DNA of 10,934 bases from positions 9,137-20,070 of the forward strand of contig CAJTPP010000047.1 in NCBI GenBank assembly GCA_910578235.1, written 5' to 3'. The stretch comes from an uncultured Clostridia bacterium (GTDB taxonomy: Bacteria > Bacillota > Clostridia > UBA1381). The notes below the pieces were generated by a model, which saw nothing but the letters and a program-made list of their open reading frames with translations, searched no databases and had not been told where the DNA came from. Positions 1 through 5,448 of the stretch are shown here, piece after piece; the first letter of the stretch is position 1; every line of letters starts with the position of its first letter. The position numbers and the translations under genes are program-made.

Positions 1-747
1 AAGGAATGGCGAGCTTTTAGCCGCTCTTGAGTCAGCGGGGACGCCGTTTATATATTTGTTTGTCAGCATACCCTGAGCAAGCGGACAGAAAGAAATTGAT
101 CCGATCCCCTCCTCAGTAAGCACATCCTGAAGTCCGTGCTCAATCTGTCGTTCAAACATATTATAGCGAGGCTGATGAATGAGTAGGGGAGTGCCGAGTG
201 ACTTCATGATATGCGACATCTGTTTTGTCTGTTCGGCGTTATAGTTTGACACACCGACATACAGAGCTTTACCGCTGCGGACAATATGATCAAGAGCCGT
301 AGCTGTTTCTTCCATAGGAGTTTCAGGATCAGGGCGGTGGTGATAAAAAATATCAACATATTCAAGTCCCAGTCTTTTCAGGCTTTGGTCAAGGCTTGCG
401 ATAAGATATTTTCTTGAGCCGTGATCACCGTAAGGACCGTCCCACATTTCGTATCCCGCTTTGGTGGAAATGAGAATTTCATCACGATAGGGGGCGAATT
501 CATTTTTCATAACCTTGCCGAAGTTTTCTTCCGCGCTTCCCGGATATGGGCCGTAATTATTTGCAAGATCAAAATGAGTAATGCCGAGGTCAAAGGCGGT
601 TGTAAGCATAGCGACCATATTGTTATAATTATCGCCGCTGCCGAAATTATGCCATAAACCGAGTGAAAATGCCGGAAGCTTGAGACCGCTGTTGCCGGAA
701 CGGTTGTATTTCATATTTTCATATCGTTTTTCATTTGCAATGTACAT
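1..747 (-). CDS. YghZ-type aldo/keto reductase, N-terminal part
   Basis: NADPH-dependent aldehyde reductase of the AKR superfamily, closest by motif to E. coli YghZ/Gpr (L-glyceraldehyde 3-phosphate reductase, AKR14). The visible 249 residues include FDLANNYGPYPGSAEENFG (59-77), LISTKAGYEMW (92-102), SRKYLIASLDQSLKRLGLEY (111-130), LIHQPRYN (189-196) and the segment CPLAQGMLTNKY (221-232). The catalytic tetrad is in place: Asp60, Tyr65, Lys96 and His137 (or the adjacent His136). The frame is open to the left edge, so the last quarter of the usual 330-350 residues lies outside the window. The ATG at 747 is preceded on the minus strand by GAAAGGAA at good spacing and by a consensus promoter. 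It is divergent from the FNT-channel gene. The natural substrate cannot be read from sequence; methylglyoxal or other short aldehydes are also possible. Family call very sure, substrate not. Confidence 0.93.
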   Translation of the reverse strand, partial: MYIANEKRYENMKYNRSGNSGLKLPAFSLGLWHNFGSGDNYNNMVAMLTTAFDLGITHFDLANNYGPYPGSAEENFGKVMKNEFAPYRDEILISTKAGYEMWDGPYGDHGSRKYLIASLDQSLKRLGLEYVDIFYHHRPDPETPMEETATALDHIVRSGKALYVGVSNYNAEQTKQMSHIMKSLGTPLLIHQPRYNMFERQIEHGLQDVLTEEGIGSISFCPLAQGMLTNKYINGVPADSRAAKSSPFL

Positions 748-787
748 AATTATAAATTCCTTTCATACTAATAATATATTTATCGTA

Positions 788-817
788 ATTATAACAGAGT
801 ATTTACGGCTGTGTCAA
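788..817 (-). promoter_or_regulatory. SigA-type promoter for the aldo/keto reductase
   Basis: On the minus strand TTGACA (812-817) and TATAAT (788-793) are both perfect, separated by 18 bp. The expected start site near 780 leaves a leader of about 33 nt before the ATG at 747. Confidence 0.8.
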
Positions 818-820
818 CAT

Positions 821-834
821 AATTTAATTAAATT
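821..834. repeat. 14-bp AT palindrome between divergent promoters
   Basis: AATTTAATTAAATT is a perfect palindrome located just upstream of both -35 elements (812-817 minus, 851-856 plus). It could be an operator or simply AT-rich spacer; no regulator gene is adjacent to support a choice. Confidence 0.3.
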
Positions 835-839
835 TTGAG

Positions 840-868
840 ACGCTTGTTTCTTGACAAAACAGAAGCGT
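840..868. promoter_or_regulatory. Inverted repeat overlapping the FNT-gene -35 box
   Basis: ACGCTT (840-845) and AAGCGT (863-868) are exact complements. The inner GTTT (846-849) and AAAC (857-860) also match if a 2-nt bulge is allowed. The repeat straddles the -35 hexamer at 851-856, the position expected for a repressor site. The protein that would bind is unknown. Confidence 0.35.
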
Positions 869-879
869 GAGAGTATAAT
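851..879 (+). promoter_or_regulatory. SigA-type promoter for the FNT-family gene
   Basis: TTGACA (851-856), 17 bp, TATAAT (874-879): a perfect consensus promoter. The start site is expected near 886, giving a leader of about 42 nt to the ATG at 928, which has AGGGG at 916-920 as its RBS. Confidence 0.88.
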
Positions 880-927
880 TTTAATATGGAAAAAACGTGA
901 TCTGATGATATTGATAGGGGTTTAAAT

Positions 928-1566
928 ATGAGAAGGAATGTATCTGTTTTTGTAAACGGAATAATGGCGGGCGTATTGCTTGCCATAGGCTGCGCGGCGA
1001 GTATGTGCGCGGAGTCAAAGGCGCTGGGAGCCTTTTTGTTTAGTCTTGGTCTGTTTGCGATAATAACCTTTGATTTCGGACTTTATACAGGCAAAGCCGG
1101 ATATATGGCGCTAAAACCGCCATTGTACATAAAAGAAGTTATTTTGACGTTTTTCGGCAATGCTACTGGAACGGCGATAGGAGGAACTCTGCTGCATGTT
1201 ACGCGTTTTGGTAATTCTTTTGCCATTAAAGCTTCTGAAATTATTGATGTAAAGTTCTCGGATAATCTAATAAGCATATTTGCGCTGGCAGTGTTCTGCG
1301 GAATACTTATGTTTGCCGCTGTGGACGGAAACAGAAAGTGCAGAGAAAAAAGAAATTATGCGGGAGCGCTTTTTTCAGCGGTTGTGCCTGTCATGGTTTT
1401 TATAGTGTGCAGTTTTAATCATTGTGTCGCTGATATGGCGTACTTTTTTATAAGCGGCTGCTCTCACGCGGCTGAAGCACCTGTGTATTTTCTTATGGCG
1501 GTGATAGGAAACGCTGTCGGATGCATGGCGATACCTGTGATGAAAAAGCTTGCCGCAAAAAAATAA
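928..1566 (+). CDS. Short formate/nitrite transporter (FNT) family channel
   Basis: Integral membrane protein of 212 residues that matches the FNT family (FocA, NirC, HSC), pentameric channels for small monovalent anions such as formate, nitrite or hydrosulfide. Support: a glycine-rich first membrane segment (about 8-27), the loop FGLYTGK (50-56) matching the family's LFT(S) omega loop, LTFFGNATGTAIGG (73-86) matching the helix that begins LxNxxG, and SFNHCVADM (162-170) matching the family signature FEHSxANM, which keeps the central pore histidine (His165). About six hydrophobic segments are seen, as in the family. It is shorter than FocA (about 285), mainly in loops and the C-terminus. The usual Glu before the His is Asn164, and the usual Asn four residues on is Asp169, so selectivity may differ. 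It stands alone between its own promoter and a hairpin. The ion carried is not predictable. Confidence 0.8.
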   Translation: MRRNVSVFVNGIMAGVLLAIGCAASMCAESKALGAFLFSLGLFAIITFDFGLYTGKAGYMALKPPLYIKEVILTFFGNATGTAIGGTLLHVTRFGNSFAIKASEIIDVKFSDNLISIFALAVFCGILMFAAVDGNRKCREKRNYAGALFSAVVPVMVFIVCSFNHCVADMAYFFISGCSHAAEAPVYFLMAVIGNAVGCMAIPVMKKLAAKK

Positions 1567-1575
1567 TTGTATGGT

Positions 1576-1616
1576 AAATCAGCCTCTTTGCAAATGCATG
1601 GAGGTTGATTTTCAAA
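1576..1616 (+). terminator. Hairpin after the FNT gene, probable terminator
   Basis: An 11-bp stem (1576-1586 with 1601-1611, one G-T pair) has a 14-nt loop and starts 10 nt after the stop codon. The T tract that follows is short and broken, so termination may be partial. Confidence 0.5.
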
Positions 1617-1653
1617 TAATTATAGTAAAATTGTCAAAAAATTAAAAAAATGC

Positions 1654-1682
1654 TTGACTTATTATGGTATGGGTGGTATAAT
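1654..1682 (+). promoter_or_regulatory. Promoter of the rpmG-secE-nusG-rplKA operon
   Basis: TTGACT (1654-1659), 17 bp, TATAAT (1677-1682), with TGG just before the -10 giving an extended -10 element. It is preceded by an A-rich tract (1636-1650) that could act as an UP element. Start expected near 1689. Confidence 0.85.
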
Positions 1683-1692
1683 AAATGTACTC

Positions 1693-1731
1693 GAACGAAA
1701 GTTCTTTTTTTTATGTGTAGAATGAAAGAAC
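1693..1731 (+). promoter_or_regulatory. Leader hairpins ahead of rpmG
   Basis: GAAC-GAAA-GTTC (1693-1704) forms a 4-bp GNRA-capped hairpin followed at once by eight T (1705-1712). GTTCTTT (1701-1707) can instead pair with AAAGAAC (1725-1731). The two pairings exclude each other, as in small attenuators, but the first stem is short for a terminator and sits at the very 5' end of the transcript. A regulatory role is speculative. Confidence 0.3.
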
Positions 1732-1760
1732 GGATATACAAAATGCGGAGGTGTTAAAAG

Positions 1761-1910
1761 ATGAGAGTAAAGATTACATTGGCGTGCAGCGAATGCAAGC
1801 AGAGAAATTATAACACAATGAAGAATAAGAAGAATGATCCTGACAGACTTGAAATGAACAAATACTGCAAGTTCTGCAGAAAGCACACTCTTCACAAGGA
1901 AACTAAATAA
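1761..1910 (+). CDS. rpmG: 50S ribosomal protein L33
   Basis: A 49-residue protein beginning MRVKITLACSECKQRNYNT, with both zinc-binding CxxC pairs: Cys9/Cys12 (CSEC) and Cys36/Cys39 (CKFC). It ends in RKHTLHKETK, the typical L33 C-terminus. It is therefore the zinc-binding (C+) type of L33. L33 sits near the E site of the large subunit. The ATG at 1761 follows GGAGGTG at good spacing. It is the first gene of the transcript and lies 25 bp ahead of secE, the order found in many Firmicutes. The tRNA-Trp gene that often lies between the two in related genomes is absent. Confidence 0.96.
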   Translation: MRVKITLACSECKQRNYNTMKNKKNDPDRLEMNKYCKFCRKHTLHKETK

Positions 1911-1935
1911 TTTGATTGAGTAAGGATGTGTAAAA

Positions 1936-2166
1936 ATGGCTGATACAAATTTAACAAACACAAAAAAAGTAAGCTTTGGTACCAAGGTGAAAAGATTTTT
2001 TAAGGATACCAAGGCCGAGCTTAAAAAGGTCACATGGCCTACGAAGGAACAGCTTATTCATAACACAGGCGTGATTATTGTATTTATTATTCTGATTGCA
2101 GTCATTCTGTCGGCTCTTGATCTTGGATTTGGACAATTATTTGCAAAGCTGACAAATATACTGTAA
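1936..2166 (+). CDS. secE: Preprotein translocase subunit SecE
   Basis: Short single-span SecE of 76 residues, the length normal for Gram-positive bacteria. The conserved amphipathic cytoplasmic motif KAELKKVTWPTKEQ (26-39) clamps SecY. It is followed by one membrane helix (about 44-65, GVIIVFIILIAVILSALDLG). SecE holds together the SecYEG channel for protein export and membrane insertion. The ATG at 1936 has AAGGATG upstream. The gene lies between rpmG and nusG and its stop is 35 bp before the nusG ATG, so it is surely in the same transcript. Confidence 0.97.
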   Translation: MADTNLTNTKKVSFGTKVKRFFKDTKAELKKVTWPTKEQLIHNTGVIIVFIILIAVILSALDLGFGQLFAKLTNIL

Positions 2167-2201
2167 TTTTGTCAGACAAGCAGTCAGGAAGGAGAACGGT
2201 T

Positions 2202-2726
2202 ATGGCAGAAGAAGCAAAATGGTATGTGGCTCACACATACTCAGGTTATGAAAACAAGGTTATGGCCAATATAGAGAAGTCTGTTGAAAACCGTGGCATG
2301 CAGGATTTAATTCTCGATGTAAAAGTACCTACTGAAGATGTTGTCGAGGACAAAAACGGCGTAAAGAAAGTTGTGAAACGCAAGATTTTCCCCGGCTATG
2401 TTGTTGTAAAAATGGTAATGACAGACGAAAGCTGGTATATTGTAAGAAATACCCGCGGTGTTACCGGTTTTGTAGGCCCCGGCTCGAAGCCTGTTCCTCT
2501 TTCGGATGAAGAAGTTGAACGTATGGGCGTTGAAGTAATCCGCATGAAAGAGATTGATTTTGCTATAGGTGACACTGTTTCTATTAAGTCAGGCCCTATG
2601 GAAGGATTTTCGGGTAAGGTTACGAGCATTAATAATGAAACGCGCAAGATTAATGTCGCGGTTTCAATGTTCGGACGCGAAACTCCTGTTGAGATTGACT
2701 ATACACAGGTTGAACACATTGAATAG
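2202..2726 (+). CDS. nusG: Transcription termination/antitermination factor NusG
   Basis: NusG of 174 residues binds the beta' clamp helices of RNA polymerase and affects pausing and termination. The NGN domain spans about 5-95, with KWYVAHTYSGYENKV (6-20), IFPGYVVVKM (62-71) and WYIVRNTRGVTGFVG (78-92). The KOW domain spans about 122-173, with IGDTVSIKSGPMEGFSGKV (122-140). The start chosen is ATG 2202, since AGGAAGGAG (2186-2194) sits just before it. An in-frame TTG at 2169 would add 11 residues that include the RBS and match nothing in the family. It is co-transcribed with secE upstream and possibly with rplK downstream. Confidence 0.96.
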   Translation: MAEEAKWYVAHTYSGYENKVMANIEKSVENRGMQDLILDVKVPTEDVVEDKNGVKKVVKRKIFPGYVVVKMVMTDESWYIVRNTRGVTGFVGPGSKPVPLSDEEVERMGVEVIRMKEIDFAIGDTVSIKSGPMEGFSGKVTSINNETRKINVAVSMFGRETPVEIDYTQVEHIE

Positions 2727-2744
2727 TTGATAAATTATTGTTAA

Positions 2745-2772
2745 TTGACGCATAGGACGCGTTGATTATATA
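2745..2772 (+). promoter_or_regulatory. Weak candidate promoter ahead of rplK
   Basis: TTGACG (2745-2750) is followed after 16 bp by TATATA (2767-2772). The fit is only moderate and the region is also inside the nusG-rplK spacer, so a transcript entering from nusG is equally able to supply rplK. Confidence 0.25.
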
Positions 2773-2773
2773 T

Positions 2774-2816
2774 CCCTCTGGTAACAGTGGGAGGGCGATA
2801 AGCCCGCAATTACCAC
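2774..2816 (+). promoter_or_regulatory. Putative L1-binding leader site before rplK
   Basis: GTGG (2787-2790), GA, GGGC (2793-2796), loop GATAA, GCCC (2802-2805), GCAATTA and CCAC (2813-2816) form two short helices around an asymmetric internal loop. This has the layout of the L1 site in 23S rRNA helices 76-78, where GGUGG-GAG faces GAAAUA-CCACC. Competing pairings exist: TGGTAA (2779-2784) with TTACCA (2810-2815), and CCCTC (2774-2778) with GAGGG (2791-2795). L1 control of rplK-rplA is established in other bacteria; its use of this site is inferred. Confidence 0.5.
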
Positions 2817-2856
2817 ATATAGCGTTAAGCTATGATTTTTCAAGGAGGTGGCCATT

Positions 2857-3282
2857 ATGGCACAAAAGGTTGCAGGTTATATTAAATTACAAATTCCTGC
2901 CGGCAAAGCAACTCCGGCACCACCGGTTGGACCGGCTCTTGGTCAGCACGGTGTAAACATTATGCAGTTTGCAAAGGAATTTAACGAGAAGACAGCAAAG
3001 GACGCAGGTTTGATTATTCCCGTAGTTATTACGGTATATGCTGACCGTTCTTTCTCATTCGTAACAAAGACACCGCCGGCTGCGGTTCTTATCAAGAAAG
3101 CTTGTAAGATTGACAGCGGATCAGGTGTTCCTAACAAGACAAAGGTAGCTACAATTTCAAAGGCTGATCTTCAGGCTATCGCAGAGCAGAAGATGCCTGA
3201 CCTTAACGCCGCAAGTTTAGAGGCGGCTATGAGCATGATAGCCGGTACTTGCAGAAGTATGGGCGTTCTTATCGGTGATTAA
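2857..3282 (+). CDS. rplK: 50S ribosomal protein L11
   Basis: L11 of 141 residues, the standard length. It binds the GTPase-associated region of 23S rRNA at the base of the L10-L12 stalk. The N-terminal domain carries the proline-rich segment PAPPVGPALGQHG (20-32) that meets thiostrepton, then VNIMQFAKEFNEKT (33-46). The C-terminal RNA-binding domain includes KTPPAAVLIKKA (71-82) and ends in GTCRSMGVLIGD. The start chosen is ATG 2857, preceded by AAGGAGGTG (2842-2850). A GTG inside that RBS at 2848 is in frame but cannot be the start. The gene follows a structured spacer with a likely L1 site and precedes rplA. Confidence 0.97.
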   Translation: MAQKVAGYIKLQIPAGKATPAPPVGPALGQHGVNIMQFAKEFNEKTAKDAGLIIPVVITVYADRSFSFVTKTPPAAVLIKKACKIDSGSGVPNKTKVATISKADLQAIAEQKMPDLNAASLEAAMSMIAGTCRSMGVLIGD

Positions 3283-3290
3283 TCGCCGGA

Positions 3291-3342
3291 GAGGTAACTA
3301 ATTTGTTAAGACAGGTGGGAGAGAGTTATCTCGTTTGACCAC
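3291..3342 (+). promoter_or_regulatory. Putative second L1-binding site, before rplA
   Basis: GTGG (3315-3318), GA, GAGA (3321-3324), loop GTTA, TCTC (3329-3332), GTTTGA and CCAC (3339-3342) repeat the architecture of the site before rplK and of the 23S rRNA L1 site. It ends just before the rplA RBS (AAGGAGG, 3344-3350), so bound L1 would block initiation. A competing 9-bp stem joins GAGGTAACT (3291-3299) to AGTTATCTC (3324-3332). The sequence GGTAAC occurs upstream in both sites. Confidence 0.5.
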
Positions 3343-3357
3343 GAAGGAGGATACGAA

Positions 3358-4050
3358 ATGTTTAGAGGAAAGAATTATAAAGACAGCGTAAAGCTTGTTG
3401 ACAAGTCAAAGCTTTATGATACAAACGAGGCTATGGACCTTGTTACAAAGACAGCTAAGGCTAAGTTTGATGAGACTGTTGAGGCTCATGTAAGACTTGG
3501 CGTTGACTCAAGACACGCTGACCAACAGGTCAGAGGTGCGATTGTGCTTCCGCATGGTACAGGTAAAACTTCAAAGGTTTTGGTATTCGCTAAGGGACCA
3601 AAGGCTGATGAGGCACAGGCTGCCGGCGCCGATTATGTGGGCGAGGCTGAGCTTGTTCAGAAAATTCAGGGTGAAAACTGGTTTGATTTTGACGTTGTTG
3701 TCGCAACTCCCGATATGATGGGTGTTGTGGGCCGTCTTGGTAAAGTGCTTGGTCCTAAGGGACTTATGCCTTCGCCGAAAGCCGGTACTGTAACAATGGA
3801 CGTTACAAAGGCAGTTAACGAAATTAAGGCAGGTAAGGTTGAGTACAGACTTGACAAGACTAATATTATTCACTGCCCGATAGGTAAGGCGTCTTTCGGC
3901 GCGCAGAAGCTTCAGGAAAATTTTGAGGCACTTATGGGCGCTATTATAAAGGCTAAGCCTGCTGCCGCAAAAGGCCAGTATTTGAAGAGTGTTGTTATCG
4001 CATCGACAATGGGCCCCGGTATAAAGGTTAATCAGTCAAAGCTTGGCTAA
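3358..4050 (+). CDS. rplA: 50S ribosomal protein L1
   Basis: L1 of 230 residues, the usual bacterial length. It forms the mobile L1 stalk at the E site and in many bacteria represses its own operon. The signature VGRLGKVLGPKGLMPSPKAG (124-143) is complete. Domain I is split, with its N-terminal part (about 1-68) and C-terminal part (about 155-230, ending STMGPGIKVNQSKLG) enclosing domain II. The ATG at 3358 follows AAGGAGGATACGAA. It is the last gene of the unit: a strong terminator starts 11 nt after its stop codon, separating it from rplJ. Confidence 0.97.
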   Translation: MFRGKNYKDSVKLVDKSKLYDTNEAMDLVTKTAKAKFDETVEAHVRLGVDSRHADQQVRGAIVLPHGTGKTSKVLVFAKGPKADEAQAAGADYVGEAELVQKIQGENWFDFDVVVATPDMMGVVGRLGKVLGPKGLMPSPKAGTVTMDVTKAVNEIKAGKVEYRLDKTNIIHCPIGKASFGAQKLQENFEALMGAIIKAKPAAAKGQYLKSVVIASTMGPGIKVNQSKLG

Positions 4051-4061
4051 TTTAAGAATAT

Positions 4062-4094
4062 AAAAACCGCTCTTTTGAGCGGTTTTTGTTGTTT
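4062..4094 (+). terminator. Rho-independent terminator after rplA
   Basis: A perfect 11-bp stem (4062-4072 with 4077-4087), loop TTTT, is followed by a T-rich tail. It cleanly separates rplKA from rplJL. Confidence 0.93.
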
Positions 4095-4126
4095 TTATAT
4101 AAATTTATACGAAATATAAAAAAGCC

Positions 4127-4155
4127 TTGACAAGCTATGGAAGTTGTGGTATACT
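4127..4155 (+). promoter_or_regulatory. Promoter of rplJL-yceD-rpmF
   Basis: TTGACA (4127-4132), 17 bp, TATACT (4150-4155), with TGG before it as an extended -10. The predicted start (about 4162) coincides with the first base pairs of the L10 leader. Confidence 0.88.
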
Positions 4156-4162
4156 ATAACAG

Positions 4163-4308
4163 TTGAAAATCCGTAGACAGTCGGCAGTTGACGGCATAAG
4201 CCGCAGACATAAGTCCTACCGAGGGTGTTTAGTAATGATTATTACAGGCTCTTGGTTTATGCTGAGAGTCTTTCTTTTATGGGTAAGGCATTGCTTTTGG
4301 ATTTTCAA
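4163..4308 (+). ncRNA. L10 leader (ribosomal protein L10/L12 autoregulatory element)
   Basis: The leader begins at the predicted transcription start and holds the conserved features of the Rfam L10 leader family: CCGTAGACAG (4171-4180) near the 5' end and TCCTACCGAGG (4214-4224), which recreate the kink-turn site bound by L10 on 23S rRNA. A perfect long-range helix TTGAAAATCC (4163-4172) with GGATTTTCAA (4299-4308) closes the whole element just ahead of the rplJ RBS. In other bacteria L10(L12)4 binding lowers expression of rplJL. Identification is from sequence motifs and position; no covariance search was run. Confidence 0.88.
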
Positions 4309-4338
4309 AGGTAATAACTTACAGGAGGTGAAAAGAAT

Positions 4339-4995
4339 ATGCCAAGTGAAAAGGTTTTAGAAGCAAAGAAAGCACAGGTTGCTGAGGTTACAGAGGTTCT
4401 TAAAAATGCGCAGACAGGTGTTCTTGTAGATTACCGCGGTCTTACAGTTGAGGAGGATACAAATCTTAGAATAAAGCTTAGAGAAGCTAATGTTAAGTAT
4501 TTTGTAATGAAGAATACACTTCTTCTCCGCGCTGCTAAGGAGGTAGGTCTTGAGGCTCTTGAGGAAGCGCTTCACGGACCGACAGCGATTGCAGTTTCAT
4601 CAGAAGATGCGGTTGCTCCGGCAAAGGTTCTTTCAGATTTTGCGAAGGACAACGAAAAGCTTGAGATTAAATCAGGCTTCATGGACGGCGCGGTAATGTC
4701 TCTTGATGAGATTAAGAAGCTTGCCGCTACACCGAATATGGAAACATTGATTGCAAAGATGATGGGAAGCTTAAATTCTCCTATATCATCTCTTGCGAGA
4801 ACTCTTGCCGCTATTGCTGACGGCGGAGTTGAAATTCCGGATCTTATAGCGAAGAAGAATGCGGAAGAAGCACCGGTTGAAGAGGCTGCTCCGGCTGAAG
4901 AAGCGAAAGCGGAAGAAACACCGGCTGAGGAGGCTGCTCCGGCTGAAGAAGCAAAAGCAGAAGAAGCACCGGCTGAGGAAGCGGATGCTGAATAA
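4339..4995 (+). CDS. rplJ: 50S ribosomal protein L10 with repetitive acidic tail
   Basis: L10 anchors the L7/L12 dimers and, with L11, forms the stalk base. The N-terminal rRNA-binding domain is clear: VLEAKKAQVAEVTEVLKNAQ (5-24), VDYRGLTVEEDTNLR (30-44), YFVMKNTLLLRAA (54-66), HGPTAIAVS (79-87). The C-terminal helix that holds L12 dimers is about 131-163 (TPNMETLIAKMMGSLNSPIS onward). At 218 residues it is some 45 longer than usual. The extra residues (about 175-218) are Glu/Ala/Pro only with a few Lys, Thr, Val and Asp, built from a 16-residue repeat present 2.6 times. The ATG at 4339 follows AGGAGGTG at 4323-4330. It follows the L10 leader and lies 40 bp before rplL. The core call is certain; the function of the tail is unknown. 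Confidence 0.96.
   Translation: MPSEKVLEAKKAQVAEVTEVLKNAQTGVLVDYRGLTVEEDTNLRIKLREANVKYFVMKNTLLLRAAKEVGLEALEEALHGPTAIAVSSEDAVAPAKVLSDFAKDNEKLEIKSGFMDGAVMSLDEIKKLAATPNMETLIAKMMGSLNSPISSLARTLAAIADGGVEIPDLIAKKNAEEAPVEEAAPAEEAKAEETPAEEAAPAEEAKAEEAPAEEADAE
4870..4992 (+). repeat. 48-bp in-frame tandem repeat in rplJ
   Basis: Two full 48-bp units (4870-4917 and 4918-4965) and a 27-bp partial unit (4966-4992) encode a 16-residue motif, APxEEAAPAEEAKAEE in consensus. Differences between units are mostly synonymous or single substitutions, so the duplication is recent or kept similar. The stop codon follows directly. Confidence 0.92.
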
Positions 4996-5035
4996 TTTAC
5001 CGAAAACAAGTTATATAAAATAGGAGGAAAATAAA

Positions 5036-5407
5036 ATGGCAGATATTAATGCAATTCTTGATTCAATTAAGGAATTAAAGCTACTTGAAGTTGCTGAATT
5101 AGTAAAGTTAATGGAAGATGAGTTCGGCGTAAGTGCTGCAGCTCCTGTAATGGTTGCGGGCGGCGCGGCTGAAGGCGGCGCAGCTGCTGACGAGAAGTCA
5201 GAGTTTGATGTTGTACTTGCAGACGCGGGCGCTTCAAAGCTTGGCGTTATTAAAGTTGTAAGAGAGATTACAGGTCTTGGGCTTAAGGAAGCAAAGGCTC
5301 TTGTTGACGGCGCTCCAGGCACAGTTAAGGAAGCTGTTGCTAAGGAAGAGGCTGAGTCAATGAAGGCTAAGCTTGAAGAAGCAGGCGCTAAGGTAGAATT
5401 GAAGTAA
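5036..5407 (+). CDS. rplL: 50S ribosomal protein L7/L12
   Basis: L7/L12 of 123 residues, the multi-copy stalk protein that recruits translation factors. The N-terminal dimerization domain (about 1-35, ending LVKLMEDEFGV) is followed by an Ala/Gly-rich hinge (about 36-52). The C-terminal globular domain has EFDVVLADAGASKLGVIKVV (about 56-75), then REITGLGLKEAKALVDGAPG, the factor-binding surface. It ends in VELK. The ATG at 5036 has AGGAGGAAA upstream. No terminator lies after it, so transcription can continue into yceD. The usual next genes rpoB and rpoC are not here. Confidence 0.98.
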   Translation: MADINAILDSIKELKLLEVAELVKLMEDEFGVSAAAPVMVAGGAAEGGAAADEKSEFDVVLADAGASKLGVIKVVREITGLGLKEAKALVDGAPGTVKEAVAKEEAESMKAKLEEAGAKVELK

Positions 5408-5410
5408 TTT

Positions 5411-5435
5411 AACTCTGATGTGTGTTATCAGCGTT
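5411..5435 (+). other. Small hairpin between rplL and yceD
   Basis: AAC-t-CTGAT pairs with ATCAG-c-GTT (5411-5419 with 5427-5435, one mismatch), ending next to the GGGAG RBS of the next gene. There is no T tract, so it is not a terminator; it could be a processing or translational control site. Confidence 0.3.
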
Positions 5436-5448
5436 CGGGAGCTTGTTT

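Noticed and set aside
885..899. Four-codon upstream frame (Met-Glu-Lys-Thr) before the FNT gene
   Set aside because: It begins at or before the predicted transcription start and has no RBS.
2169..2201. Earlier TTG start for nusG
   Set aside because: The added codons contain the true RBS AGGAAGGAG and no family similarity.
4163..4360. 65-codon frame from a TTG through the L10 leader
   Set aside because: The region is explained by the leader RNA; the frame runs into the rplJ start in another phase and has no RBS.
4572..5009. 145-codon Ala/Ser-rich frame on the minus strand across rplJ
   Set aside because: It is the mirror of the GAA/GCT-rich tail repeat of rplJ; low-complexity composition and no RBS.
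5011..5322. 103-codon Ala/Ser-rich minus-strand frame over rplL
   Set aside because: Mirror of the Ala/Gly-rich L7/L12 gene; no RBS and no family features.
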